A stretch of 64,000 nucleotides of DNA from an uncultured Hyphomonadaceae bacterium. Lineage in GTDB: Bacteria > Pseudomonadota > Alphaproteobacteria > Caulobacterales > Hyphomonadaceae. Within the stretch, counting starts at the first letter, position 1. The number at the start of each line of letters is the position of its first letter. This document shows positions 1-8,243 of this stretch, one piece after another. The notes beneath the pieces were generated by a model. It worked only from the letters and a program-made list of their open reading frames with translations. It did no database searches and was not told the origin of the DNA. The position numbers and the translations under genes are program-made. The stretch lies in the NCBI GenBank assembly GCA_913057945.1, contig CAJXOF010000008.1, forward strand, positions 62,001-126,000. The letters run 5' to 3'.

Positions 1-2172
1 GCCATAGCCGGAGACGGCATAGTCTTCATCGGTCAAATTCCGTCCCCAGACGGTCAGGCTGACGCCGGTATCCGTAAACACGAAATTTGCTTCCGCTTGC
101 AGCGTGGTGAAGCCGTCCTGCATCCGGCTGCTGAGGCCTTCCGGATCGAGATAATAGTCACCGCGATACTTGGCGTGTGCGGCTAGACTGGCCTCAACCG
201 TATCGGTCAGCGCGAATTCATGGCGCCCGCCGAACGTCGCGGAGACATCCGGCGCGAAGGGGAGGGGGTTGCCGTCAAACGTGTCGGCATTCCCGCCGAT
301 ATCGGAGGATTGGTCGATCTCGGTTTCCAGAAGCGTCAAGCCGCCATCCAGCGAAAAGTGCTCCGTCGCCTGCCAGGCGAAATCGGCTTCCAGCCCGTAG
401 GAGGTCGCCGCGTCAAGATTGGACAGCGAGTTGGACGTAATGCTTGATCCGTCCGGCAGCGGAAAGTTCACGAAGATGCGGGCTTGCGGGTCTTGATAAT
501 CCTGCACAAAGGCGGCGACGCTGTAAGCGAACGCATCGCCCAACTGGCCCTTGTAGCCCGCTTCATAGGCGGTCACCGTTTCCGCATCGAACAGGCCAGC
601 CTCCGCAAAATGGGTCGCATTGTTCTGGACTTCGCCATTGAAGCCGCCGGACTTGTAGCTGTTCGACACAGACACATAGGCAGTGCCTTGGCCGAGCTGA
701 TAGGAGAGCGCCGCATTGCCGGAGATGCGCGTGTCCTCAATCTCGTTCGATCCTGCCGCAAGGCCGAGACCGCCGACATTGTTGTAGCCGGTTGTGCCAT
801 CCTCGAAGAGGTGACGGCCGCTGCCCATGCCCTCGATGCGCTCATGCGTCACGCGCGCGCCGAGCGTGGCTATGAGGCGGTCGGACAGGTCGACCTCATT
901 GTAGGTGAAGGCTGCGAGCGCCGACCGCTCCTGGCGAATGTCGGTCACCAGCGTCATGGCGCGTGTGTCGGAGATCGGCGCGGGTCCTGCGCGGCTTGCG
1001 GCGCCGACATAGGGACATGTGCCGAGCAGCGTGTCAGCATCGAGGTCTCCGCACCAGATCGTATAGGTCTGGCTGAAATCTTCCAGCGAGCCCGAGACGC
1101 CGATCAGGGTGCTGCCACCCTCCCAGTCTGTCTGTAGGCGGACTTCCTGAGAATACTGACGAAAGTCACGGATATAGGCGAGGTTGGCATTGAAGCTCGG
1201 ATTGTCGAACAGGGCGACAGCCCCGTCGAAATCAAACCCGTAATCCTGATTGTACCCTTCAAAGGCCGTCAGGGATGTAAGCGTCCACCGCCCCAGCGCG
1301 CGCTGGTATTCTGCCGAGACGCCGTAGAACTCATTGTCGGTGTCCTGAACGCCATCGCTGCCGACCGCAATCTCATGATCACCCAGGTCCAGCGTATCAT
1401 TGCGAGGTGCGGCGTTGACGCCATTGTCTTCCTCATAATGCGTCCGCACCAGCAGGGAGCCACCGAGAGCCTCTTCCCAGTTCAGGCCAAGCCGCAGGCC
1501 GAATTCGTCGCGCACGCCGCCCGCATCCTCGGGCCCGGCCACATTGTCGAGCGCGGCATCGCGCGACAGGTATCGCCCGGCGAGGCGATAGCTGAAGCCA
1601 TTGTCATAGTGCTCGCCATATGCGCCATCGAGGTCCACGCGGTCCAGGTTGCCATATCCTGCGCGCACATAGCGGCGCTGGTCCTCGCCCGGACGGACGG
1701 AAAGGAAATTGATCGCGCCGCCGGACGCGTTGCGCCCATAAAGCGTGCCTTGCGGGCCTTTCAGGACTTCCACGCGGTCCAGATCATACAGCATCAGGCC
1801 AGTCTGAACGTTCGTCGCCAGATAGACGCCATCGGAATAGACCGCGGCCGCCGTCGGCGTCAGAGCCTGATGATCCACCGCGCCGATGCCGCGGATCTGG
1901 AAGGCGACCTGCGTGCCGTTTGCGACAGCGGCCTCAACCCCGGTCAGCTGGTCAGTCATGTCCTCGGCGCTGACATAGGCATCCGCCAGCGACAGGTCGC
2001 TGGATTCGATCACGCTGACGGACATCGGAATGTCTGCCAGGGGCGCGGCGCTGGGGGTGGCAGTCGTGACGATCGTATCCAGCCGGTTCACCGGATCATC
2101 GGATTGGGCCACTGCAGGAAGGGTAAAAGCGAGAAGGGCGAGCGGGGCGACAGAGCACTGAAAATTTTTCAT
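1..2172 (-). CDS. TonB-dependent outer-membrane receptor (partial, C-terminus beyond window)
   Basis: 724 codons are visible and the frame stays open to base 1, so the C-terminal end lies outside the window. The protein starts MKNFQCSVAPLALLAF and has a Sec signal peptide with a likely cut after AVA. A TonB-box-like DTIVTTAT follows, then a plug domain (PMSVSVIESSDL, LKGPQGTLYGRNASGGAIN) and a long beta-barrel that nears its end at GRNLTDEDYAVSGYG. The family imports siderophores, cobalamin or oligosaccharides using TonB/ExbBD energy. Nothing nearby identifies the ligand. The start at 2172 is chosen because the signal peptide follows it directly. Confidence 0.93.
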   Translation of the reverse strand, partial: MKNFQCSVAPLALLAFTLPAVAQSDDPVNRLDTIVTTATPSAAPLADIPMSVSVIESSDLSLADAYVSAEDMTDQLTGVEAAVANGTQVAFQIRGIGAVDHQALTPTAAAVYSDGVYLATNVQTGLMLYDLDRVEVLKGPQGTLYGRNASGGAINFLSVRPGEDQRRYVRAGYGNLDRVDLDGAYGEHYDNGFSYRLAGRYLSRDAALDNVAGPEDAGGVRDEFGLRLGLNWEEALGGSLLVRTHYEEDNGVNAAPRNDTLDLGDHEIAVGSDGVQDTDNEFYGVSAEYQRALGRWTLTSLTAFEGYNQDYGFDFDGAVALFDNPSFNANLAYIRDFRQYSQEVRLQTDWEGGSTLIGVSGSLEDFSQTYTIWCGDLDADTLLGTCPYVGAASRAGPAPISDTRAMTLVTDIRQERSALAAFTYNEVDLSDRLIATLGARVTHERIEGMGSGRHLFEDGTTGYNNVGGLGLAAGSNEIEDTRISGNAALSYQLGQGTAYVSVSNSYKSGGFNGEVQNNATHFAEAGLFDAETVTAYEAGYKGQLGDAFAYSVAAFVQDYQDPQARIFVNFPLPDGSSITSNSLSNLDAATSYGLEADFAWQATEHFSLDGGLTLLETEIDQSSDIGGNADTFDGNPLPFAPDVSATFGGRHEFALTDTVEASLAAHAKYRGDYYLDPEGLSSRMQDGFTTLQAEANFVFTDTGVSLTVWGRNLTDEDYAVSGYG

Positions 2173-2280
2173 ACCCGGCGCTTACCAGTCGCTCAGAATG
2201 AGACGCAACTGCATTTAGCTCATGGCAGGCCTGCGTTCGCGCGAGCGACGCTTTCCGGCAACACTGTTGCAGGGCTGAGT

Positions 2281-2859
2281 TTAACGTGGGGCCCGTTTTG
2301 CAAGAATACGCTGCAGGGTCCGGCGGTGCATGTTCAGGCGGCGCGCCGTTTCGGAGACATTGTGGTTGCACAGCTCGTAGACGCGCTGGATATGTTCCCA
2401 GCGAACCCGGTCTGCCGACATGGGATTCTCCGGCGGCGCGGGCTTTTCATCGGGCGAGGCGGCGAGGGCGCGGATAATGTCTTCCACGTCGGCCGGTTTC
2501 GACAGATAATCCACAGCGCCAGCTTTCACAGCCGCCACAGCGGTCGCAATCGCGCCATATCCGGTGAGGATCACCGCGCGGGCATCGGGCCGGTGCTTGT
2601 GCAGCACTTCCACCACATCCAGCCCACTACCGTCTTCCAGGCGCAGGTCCAGAACGGCAAAGGCCGGCGGATTGAGGCGGGCAATATCCTTGCCTTCGGA
2701 GACGGTCGAGACGGCAGACACAACGAAACCGCGCTGGGCGAGGGCTCGCGCCATGCGTTGCACGAACGGACCATCATCATCCATTACAAGGCACGAACGG
2801 TCCTCAACATCCTTGAGGCTATCGTGCAAATTCACATTAATGGGCCGTTCCATCGTCAT
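2281..2859 (-). CDS. regA: Redox response regulator, RegA/ActR/PrrA family
   Basis: 192 aa. The receiver domain has the acidic pocket DDD at residues 27-29, phosphoacceptor D71 (VLDLRLEDGSGL), T99 and K121 in YLSKPAD. A short linker leads to a Fis-type helix-turn-helix at about residues 165-188 (NVSETARRLNMHRRTLQR), the size and layout of RegA/ActR/PrrA. In that family the protein controls respiration, carbon and energy genes in response to redox state. It lies just downstream of the matching RegB-like kinase on the same strand. The start has a good AAGGAT ribosome site. Confidence 0.93.
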   Translation of the reverse strand: MTMERPINVNLHDSLKDVEDRSCLVMDDDGPFVQRMARALAQRGFVVSAVSTVSEGKDIARLNPPAFAVLDLRLEDGSGLDVVEVLHKHRPDARAVILTGYGAIATAVAAVKAGAVDYLSKPADVEDIIRALAASPDEKPAPPENPMSADRVRWEHIQRVYELCNHNVSETARRLNMHRRTLQRILAKRAPR

Positions 2860-2900
2860 ATCCTTGATACAATAACCGCCATATAGGTCTGAACCGGCCT

Positions 2901-4271
2901 TTAATCCAAGTCAGGTGCCTGCAAAATACTCAATGGCCATAGGGTCTGGACGACCGCGCCCTTCTTGGGCGGAGTGCGGTTACGGGTCGCGATGCGGCCC
3001 CCGGTCCGTTCAATCAGGGTTTTGGCAATGAAGAAGCCAAGCCCCATATCGCCGCCGCCCAGATGCGCTTCTCCCCGTTGTGAAACATAGGGTTCGCCCA
3101 GTTTTGGCAACACTTCGGCGGCAAAGCCGGGCCCATCATCGCTGATCGTGATCATGATCTGGTCCGCCGTCCAGGTGGCGACCACGTTGACGCGCGTATC
3201 GGCAAAGCTGACCGCATTCTCGATAAAGGCGCCCAGCGCGTGCAGCACTTCCGGGCTGCGCTTCAGGATCGGCGCGCGTGGGGCGCCCCCTTCGCCGGGT
3301 TCGGCCCGGACGCCCACATCCACGCCCAGCCCCTTGAACGGTGCCGCCGCCTCGGCCACCAGGGAATCGAGCGGGATCTGCGCGTGGACAATATCGGTTG
3401 CCTCGCGCGCCTCGCGGATCGTGGCAAGGATGGCGCGGCACCGGTCGGCCTGTTCGGCGATCAGGGTAATGTCTTCGGCGCGCGGATCATCCTCGGTCAA
3501 ATCCGCCTGCAGCTCCTTGGCGACGAGGTGGATGGTGGCGAGCGGCGTGCCGAGCTCGTGCGTGGTCATGGCGGACATTGCGCCGAGCGCGGAGAGGCGC
3601 TGCTCGCGCGCCATCACGACGCCCGCCGCATCCAGGGCGCGCACCAGACGGGCCTCATCCTGACTGACCCGTGCCGCCGAGAGAGCAAAGAAGACCACGC
3701 CCACCGCTAGCGCGGCGAACTGGCCGAGCTGGAACAGCGGCGGCAAGGTGATCGAGGAATTCGCCACACCCCAGGGCAGGGGCAGGTGGATCAGCGGCAT
3801 CAGGGCCGCGAGCAACAGGGCGAGCAGGGCGATCAATGTCGCGCGGAAGGGGCTGAGGCTGAGGGCGGCGACAGTGACAGGCGCGACCAGCAGCAGGAGG
3901 AATGGGTTGGACAATCCCCCGGTCGCCGCAATCAGCGCCGCCAGCTGCACCGTGTCGAAAGCCAGTTGCAGCGTCGCTTCCCAGCCGCGGGTCAGGCGCT
4001 GGCTCTGAAAAGCGAATGACAGGAAGACGTTCAGCCAGGCCGATGCCGCAATGATCGACAGGCAAAGCGCCAGCGGCATGTCGAAGCCAAGTCCGAATGC
4101 CACGAACAAGACGGCTGCCGTCTGTCCGGCCACGGCCAGCCAGCGCAGCGTGATGAAGGTGCGCAGGCGCGTGCGCCCGAGGGCGGATTGCGCCGACCCG
4201 AGCCCTTCCGGGGGAAGGGTGAAGATCGCATCGTCGAGATCTATGTGTCCGTCGCGGGCCAAATCATCCAT
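2901..4271 (-). CDS. regB: Redox sensor histidine kinase, RegB/ActS/PrrB family
   Basis: 456 aa from the ATG at 4271; a GTG at 4310 in frame would add 13 residues, and neither start has a clear ribosome site. About six N-terminal membrane helices precede an H-box with H238 (THELGTPLATIHL) and a HATPase domain ending in DMGLGFFIAKTLIERTGG. Two RegB hallmarks are present: the quinone-binding heptapeptide GGLSNPF (118-124) and the redox-active cysteine C278 in QADRCRAIL. The kinase should therefore read the quinone pool and cytoplasmic redox state and phosphorylate the RegA-like protein next to it. Confidence 0.93.
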   Translation of the reverse strand: MDDLARDGHIDLDDAIFTLPPEGLGSAQSALGRTRLRTFITLRWLAVAGQTAAVLFVAFGLGFDMPLALCLSIIAASAWLNVFLSFAFQSQRLTRGWEATLQLAFDTVQLAALIAATGGLSNPFLLLLVAPVTVAALSLSPFRATLIALLALLLAALMPLIHLPLPWGVANSSITLPPLFQLGQFAALAVGVVFFALSAARVSQDEARLVRALDAAGVVMAREQRLSALGAMSAMTTHELGTPLATIHLVAKELQADLTEDDPRAEDITLIAEQADRCRAILATIREAREATDIVHAQIPLDSLVAEAAAPFKGLGVDVGVRAEPGEGGAPRAPILKRSPEVLHALGAFIENAVSFADTRVNVVATWTADQIMITISDDGPGFAAEVLPKLGEPYVSQRGEAHLGGGDMGLGFFIAKTLIERTGGRIATRNRTPPKKGAVVQTLWPLSILQAPDLD

Positions 4272-4333
4272 CCGCGTCTTATGCGGCAGCGTGACGCTTG
4301 CGCCAAGCACCGCTTGCGGCGCATATCTCGGTC

Positions 4334-4975
4334 ATGATGATCAGATCGATTGCAACTTCGTCTGCGCTGCTGGCAGCGGCGCTTCTGTCCGGCTGTTCGC
4401 CCGCTTCAGCGCCGGAGGCAGATTCTGCAGGCGCACCAAAGTCCGGCGGCGTACAGGCCAGCTGCCTCAGCCGCGCCTATCCCGAGATTGGCGGGCCGAT
4501 ATCGCTCATGTCAGATTCCGGTGAGCGCGTGACGGAGGAAGATTTCAAGGGCCATCCGACCCTGATCTATTTCGGCTTCACCTATTGCCCAGATGTTTGC
4601 CCGATGACGCTGGTCAATGTCGAACGCGCCTATGAAATGTTGCCCGAAGGCGTCGAGCCGCCACAGACCCTGCTGATCTCGGTCGATCCGGAACGGGACA
4701 CGCCCGACGTGCTGGCCAGCTATGTGAAGGCGCCGCGCTTTCCGAAGAATCTGGTTGGCCTGACCGGCACGCCGGAAGAGGTGCGCGCTGCAGCCGACGA
4801 GTTCCTGTCTGATTATTCCCGCGTCGAACAATCCGACAGCCAGTCCGAATACACGATGGACCATACGTCGCTCCTCTATCTGATGGACGAGGAGTGGCAG
4901 CTGAAAACCTTCTTCACCCATGAAGACACGGCCGAAACCATCTCGGCCTGTCTCGGAGAAATCCTGCAGGACTAG
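4334..4975 (+). CDS. SCO1/SenC/PrrC-family copper-binding lipoprotein
   Basis: 213 aa from the ATG at 4334 (ATG 4337 is equally possible). The N-terminus is a lipoprotein signal with lipobox LLSGC. The thioredoxin-fold domain carries the copper-binding CxxxC as CPDVC (FGFTYCPDVCPMTLV) and the partner histidine in DHTSLLYLMD. SCO proteins deliver copper to the CuA centre of cytochrome oxidase. The gene is divergent from the RegB-like kinase, about 60 bp away. This recalls the reg/prr loci of Rhodobacter, where senC/prrC lies with regB and regA, though the gene order differs. Confidence 0.92.
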   Translation: MMIRSIATSSALLAAALLSGCSPASAPEADSAGAPKSGGVQASCLSRAYPEIGGPISLMSDSGERVTEEDFKGHPTLIYFGFTYCPDVCPMTLVNVERAYEMLPEGVEPPQTLLISVDPERDTPDVLASYVKAPRFPKNLVGLTGTPEEVRAAADEFLSDYSRVEQSDSQSEYTMDHTSLLYLMDEEWQLKTFFTHEDTAETISACLGEILQD

Positions 4976-4980
4976 GAAAA

Positions 4981-5004
4981 GGGCCCGGCTTTCCAGCCGG
5001 GCCC
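4981..5004 (-). terminator. Hairpin terminator between convergent genes
   Basis: Ten-base perfect arms, gggcccggct and agccgggccc, enclose a ttcc loop. On the minus strand the hairpin is followed by a TTTT run, so it can stop transcription of the metal operon ending at 5013. It lies just after the SCO stop on the plus strand and may serve both directions. Confidence 0.75.
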
Positions 5005-5012
5005 TGACCCAA

Positions 5013-5399
5013 TCAGCCGAGCAGGCTCGCCGCGAAGAAGGCGAAGAACCCGCCCACCAGAAATGCGACGACGCTGATCCACCAGACGATCCAGCTGAGC
5101 TGGCGCGCCCGCGTACACGCCCGCGCCTTCACCGGATCAATCGGGCAGGGCAGGGACCTTGCATGCCATTGCCAGGCCCCGGCCAGCGCGATCATGACGG
5201 CCGCGATGCTGAACACCAGCGTCTTGTTCTTGCCGAGCCATGTGATCTGCGGCACGGCCTCGATCAGCCCGGCCATCACGGCGCCGGCGCCGATGCTGAC
5301 CAGCAAGGCCGGCAGGGCACAACAGATCAGCGTCCCCGTCGAGGTGAACAGCGACAGAAAAGCTGGCAGCGTGCTCGGCGATGTAACGTCTTCGCTCAT
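5013..5399 (-). CDS. MerT-like inner-membrane metal transporter
   Basis: 128 aa with three predicted membrane helices. A vicinal cysteine pair C26-C27 lies in the first helix (TGTLICCALPALLVS), as in MerT. Two more cysteines, C85 and C95, sit in the loop before the last helix (LPCPIDPVKARACTRA). MerT passes Hg(II) from periplasmic MerP to the cytoplasm. No mercuric reductase or MerR regulator is adjacent, so the metal is unknown. The start overlaps the stop of the HMA-domain gene upstream (ATGA), indicating translational coupling. Confidence 0.75.
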   Translation of the reverse strand: MSEDVTSPSTLPAFLSLFTSTGTLICCALPALLVSIGAGAVMAGLIEAVPQITWLGKNKTLVFSIAAVMIALAGAWQWHARSLPCPIDPVKARACTRARQLSWIVWWISVVAFLVGGFFAFFAASLLG

Positions 5400-5785
5400 G
5401 CGCCCTCTCCCCGGTCGATGCTGACCAGCGAATAGCCGGATTTGCGGATCAGCTTGCCGATGGTCTCGTCATCCAGCGTTGCGCCAGCCTTCAGGCCAAG
5501 CACGATCTCGCCCGTGTCGAGGTCGACATTGACGCTTTCGACGGCCTCCTGCTTCTTGAACACCTTGCGGACAGCCTGCGCGCAGAAATCACAGACAAGG
5601 CCGTTCACCTTGGCGGTGACGGTCTGGGCGGAAGCGGCCGGGTCGGCATCGGTATTGGGTTCAACGACCATGTCGGCATGCGCCGAATGGTCCATCTTCG
5701 AATGGTCCATAGGCTGTTCCGCCATTGCCGGAGTGGCAAGCAGGCTGAAAGCAACGGACGCGAAAGCGGTTTTGATCAGTTTCAT
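5396..5785 (-). CDS. Periplasmic HMA-domain (MerP-like) metal-binding protein
   Basis: 129 aa. A Sec signal peptide (LLATPAMA) is followed by a His/Met-rich stretch (MDHSKMDHSAHADM, residues 26-39) and an HMA fold in which the metal-binding loop is CDFC (C65, C68), inside VNGLVCDFCAQAVRKVF. The domain is MerP-sized, but the His/Met tail before it is more typical of copper handling. It is second to last in a four-gene minus-strand operon and overlaps the MerT-like gene by four bases. Confidence 0.85.
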   Translation of the reverse strand: MKLIKTAFASVAFSLLATPAMAEQPMDHSKMDHSAHADMVVEPNTDADPAASAQTVTAKVNGLVCDFCAQAVRKVFKKQEAVESVNVDLDTGEIVLGLKAGATLDDETIGKLIRKSGYSLVSIDRGEGA

Positions 5786-5804
5786 GAGTAATATCCTTTG
5801 GAAA

Positions 5805-6452
5805 TCAGAACCGGATGATCCAGTTCGCAAGCAATTCTTCGGTCTCCAGCGTGTAGCCGAGCTCGACCATCTGGACGCCCTTGAAGAACCGGACGAGAGG
5901 GGTTGTGGTGACGGGCTCATCGCCCTCGGGATGGTTGTCCACCTGCAGCATGAGCCAGGTGTGGAGGTCGCCATAATCGCCGATATACGGAGCAACGCCG
6001 ACGCGGCCGCTATGGCGCACGCTCTTGTTGCCTGCATAGTCGGTGGCCCGTGCCTCATAGGAGGCGAACCAGCGGCGGGTCTCCCAGTCGGCGGCGAACC
6101 CGGCAAAGCCGGACAGTTCAGCGGACGCATCCCCAAAGGGATCCGCCTGGCCGACGCCCAGCTTCAGATAGGTGTTCGCCTGGCTTGAGGGGCCATTCCA
6201 GCGTTTCAGCAGCCGGTTGTATTGCAGGCCCGTGAACTGGACGTCTTCGGCCCAGTTGCGCTCGGCATAGAACCCGATCGAGTCTGATGCGGTAGGCGAA
6301 TAATGCGCATGCAGCGAGGAGGAATCCCCATTGTTCACCTGCATGATCGTCCAGCCGCCTGGGTAGGAGACAGGACGGGCCTCGGCCATGGGGGCGAATG
6401 CCGCCCATGTGAGGCATGCCGCGAAAGGCGCGGCGCGGGAAAGGAAGGACAA
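5805..6452 (-). CDS. Exported protein of unknown function, probable beta-rich envelope protein
   Basis: 215 aa. The signal peptide ends around FAPMAEA. The mature part is rich in alternating aromatic and polar strands (GFYAERNWAEDV, RWFASYEARATDY, WLMLQVDNHPEG) and ends in WIIRF, a terminal aromatic residue typical of outer-membrane beta-barrels. I do not recognise a named family. It lies 19 bp upstream of the HMA-protein gene and downstream of a small cysteine-rich exported protein, so a role in metal handling or metal-dependent assembly is inferred from context only. Confidence 0.75.
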   Translation of the reverse strand: MSFLSRAAPFAACLTWAAFAPMAEARPVSYPGGWTIMQVNNGDSSSLHAHYSPTASDSIGFYAERNWAEDVQFTGLQYNRLLKRWNGPSSQANTYLKLGVGQADPFGDASAELSGFAGFAADWETRRWFASYEARATDYAGNKSVRHSGRVGVAPYIGDYGDLHTWLMLQVDNHPEGDEPVTTTPLVRFFKGVQMVELGYTLETEELLANWIIRF

Positions 6453-6499
6453 GGCCTTCTCCTTTATTCCGGGTTGATCCTGAAATTATGCGAGGATCA

Positions 6500-6874
6500 T
6501 CAGGCCCGGGGAGGAGGCGGCTCCGGAACGGAGGCGACCGAAACAGGGGACGCATCCAGGGGAGTATTGAACAGCGGCGGATACAGGTCGCTATGGCCCT
6601 CAGGTGCAGCCGCACTTGGCAGCGCGGCAACGACGGCCGGACAGCAACAGGCCATGTCGTGGGAAGGCCCGTCCTCATCTTCATCTGCGGGATACGATGA
6701 ATCCATCGACGCCATGCCCATGTCGCACTCGGCATCCATGGCCGGCATGACATGCGCCATCTGGCGAGCATCGGACGCAGGGCAGTCCGCCTGCACGGCG
6801 CTGGCCGTGCCGGATGCGATCAGCAACAGGCTGAGGCAGAGAAGGGCGATCCTGTAGAACATCAGTGAAGACAT
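6500..6874 (-). CDS. Small exported Met/His/Cys-rich protein of the metal operon
   Basis: 124 aa. A signal peptide (SLLLIASGTASA) is followed by a short acidic, Met-rich segment (CDMGMASMDSS), then SHDMACCCP with three consecutive cysteines (76-78), and a proline-rich tail (PEPPPPRA). The composition suggests binding of soft metals such as copper, but no catalytic domain is visible. It is the first gene of the four-gene set running down to 5013. It begins 42 bp after the stop of the 3-hydroxybutyrate dehydrogenase gene, so it could also be read from that promoter. Confidence 0.7.
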   Translation of the reverse strand: MSSLMFYRIALLCLSLLLIASGTASAVQADCPASDARQMAHVMPAMDAECDMGMASMDSSYPADEDEDGPSHDMACCCPAVVAALPSAAAPEGHSDLYPPLFNTPLDASPVSVASVPEPPPPRA

Positions 6875-6916
6875 ATCCCGAAACGACGCGGCGCAGTCAA
6901 ATGACCTTTCAGTGAG

Positions 6917-7699
6917 CTATTGCGCGACCCAGCCGCCGTCCATGGAAAGGTCGGCGCCATTGATCTGGTCGGCATCGGGCGAGCAAAGGAAGGCGACAAA
7001 GCCCCCAATCTGCTCCGCCGTGACGAATTCCTTCGTCGGTTGGGCGGCCAGCAGCACGTTTTTCACAACTTCATCGCGGGTCATGCCGCGCGCCTTGGCA
7101 GTGTCGCCGATCTGGCCATCAACCAGCGGTGTATGGACATAGCCGGGGCATACGAGGTTGCATCGTACGCCGTGTTCCGCACCCTCCAACGCCGTCACCT
7201 TGGTCAGGCCGGACAGGCCATGCTTGGCGGCGACATAGGCAGATTTGAACGGCGAAGCGACCTTGGCGTGGGCGCTGCCTGTATTGATGATGCGGCCCCA
7301 GCCCTTTGCCTTCATCGGTCCGATGGCAAGGCGCGTCGTGTGGAAAGCCGCTGACAGGTTCAACGCCATGATCAAATCCCACTTGGCCACAGGGAACTCT
7401 TCCAGAGGGGAGACGAATTGCGTCCCGGCATTGTTGACGAGGATGTCCGCGCCGCCGAATTCGGCTGTCACATAGGCCATCATCTCCTCGATGGCCTCCG
7501 GCTTGGTCAGGTCGGCACCGGAATAGCCGACCCGTACGCCATGTTCCTGTTCCATCTCGGCCTGTGCCGCCTTGATTTCATCGGCATCACCAAACCCGTT
7601 CAGCACGATATTGCAGCCTGCGCCCGCTAGCCGGTCCGCAATGGCCTTCCCGATCCCGCTCGTCGAGCCGGTAACGAGGGCGGTTTTCCCCTTGATCAT
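6917..7699 (-). CDS. bdhA: D-3-hydroxybutyrate dehydrogenase
   Basis: 260 aa, a classical short-chain dehydrogenase. The NAD-binding loop is TGSTSGIGKA near residue 10, NNAG is present, the catalytic serine lies in INTGSAHAKVAS, and the YxxxK is YVAAKHG. The segments ASPFKSAYVAAKHG and VCPGYVHTPLV are typical of 3-hydroxybutyrate dehydrogenases, which interconvert 3-hydroxybutyrate and acetoacetate during polyhydroxybutyrate or ketone use. The length is right for the family. No PHB genes are adjacent. Confidence 0.9.
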   Translation of the reverse strand: MIKGKTALVTGSTSGIGKAIADRLAGAGCNIVLNGFGDADEIKAAQAEMEQEHGVRVGYSGADLTKPEAIEEMMAYVTAEFGGADILVNNAGTQFVSPLEEFPVAKWDLIMALNLSAAFHTTRLAIGPMKAKGWGRIINTGSAHAKVASPFKSAYVAAKHGLSGLTKVTALEGAEHGVRCNLVCPGYVHTPLVDGQIGDTAKARGMTRDEVVKNVLLAAQPTKEFVTAEQIGGFVAFLCSPDADQINGADLSMDGGWVAQ

Positions 7700-7792
7700 G
7701 AATATGTCTCCTTGAGGCTGTGGCGTGCTATGGGTAGGGATAGGTCTGGCTCAGATAGGGCTGATTTGTAACCGAGGAAATAGCGAGCGTTT

Positions 7793-8224
7793 ATGGGCGG
7801 TGAAACTCTTGCCTTTGTCGAGGCATTCCCACGCTTTCTCATATGGACTGCGGCGGCTGGCGCGATGCTGGCCATTGCCAGCACCATATACGTGCTCCTG
7901 ACTCCCTGGAAGGAGTTGGCACTGGTCAAGGAAGGCAATTCGGCCGCGGGTTTTGCGCTTGCTGGCGCGATCGTCGGTCTTGCCATCCCGATTGCCTCCT
8001 GCCTCGCCTCAAGTGTCACGCTGATCGACCTCGCCATCTGGGGGATCGTTTCCCTGTTGATCCAGCTCCTGGTCTATCGCCTTGTCGATGTCTTGCTGAC
8101 CGATATTCCCAAACGGATCGAGAAGGAGGAGGCCGGCGCCGCCGTGGTTCTCGTCTCGGCGAAGCTCGCTTCGGCCCTGATTATTGCAGCGGGTCTCTGG
8201 GACCCGGTCCTGCAAAGGTTCTGA
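7793..8224 (+). CDS. DUF350-family membrane protein
   Basis: 143 aa with about four membrane helices. The motif LVKEGNSAAGFALAGAIVGL is the signature of DUF350 (YjfL-like), including the charged KEGN turn between helices. The molecular function is unknown; members often sit beside stress or metabolite-damage genes. It is followed after 19 bp by a trypsin-like protease gene on the same strand, and probably forms an operon with it and pyrF. Confidence 0.85.
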   Translation: MGGETLAFVEAFPRFLIWTAAAGAMLAIASTIYVLLTPWKELALVKEGNSAAGFALAGAIVGLAIPIASCLASSVTLIDLAIWGIVSLLIQLLVYRLVDVLLTDIPKRIEKEEAGAAVVLVSAKLASALIIAAGLWDPVLQRF

Positions 8225-8243
8225 CGGAGGTGCACCGGCTGTG

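Noticed and set aside
1375..2886. 503-aa plus-strand ORF over the TonB receptor and RegA gene
   Set aside because: Runs antisense to two well-supported genes with no recognisable domain.
5013..5785. Calling the MerT/HMA pair a mercury-resistance operon
   Set aside because: No merA, merR or mercury-specific gene is nearby, and the His/Met tail points as well to copper.
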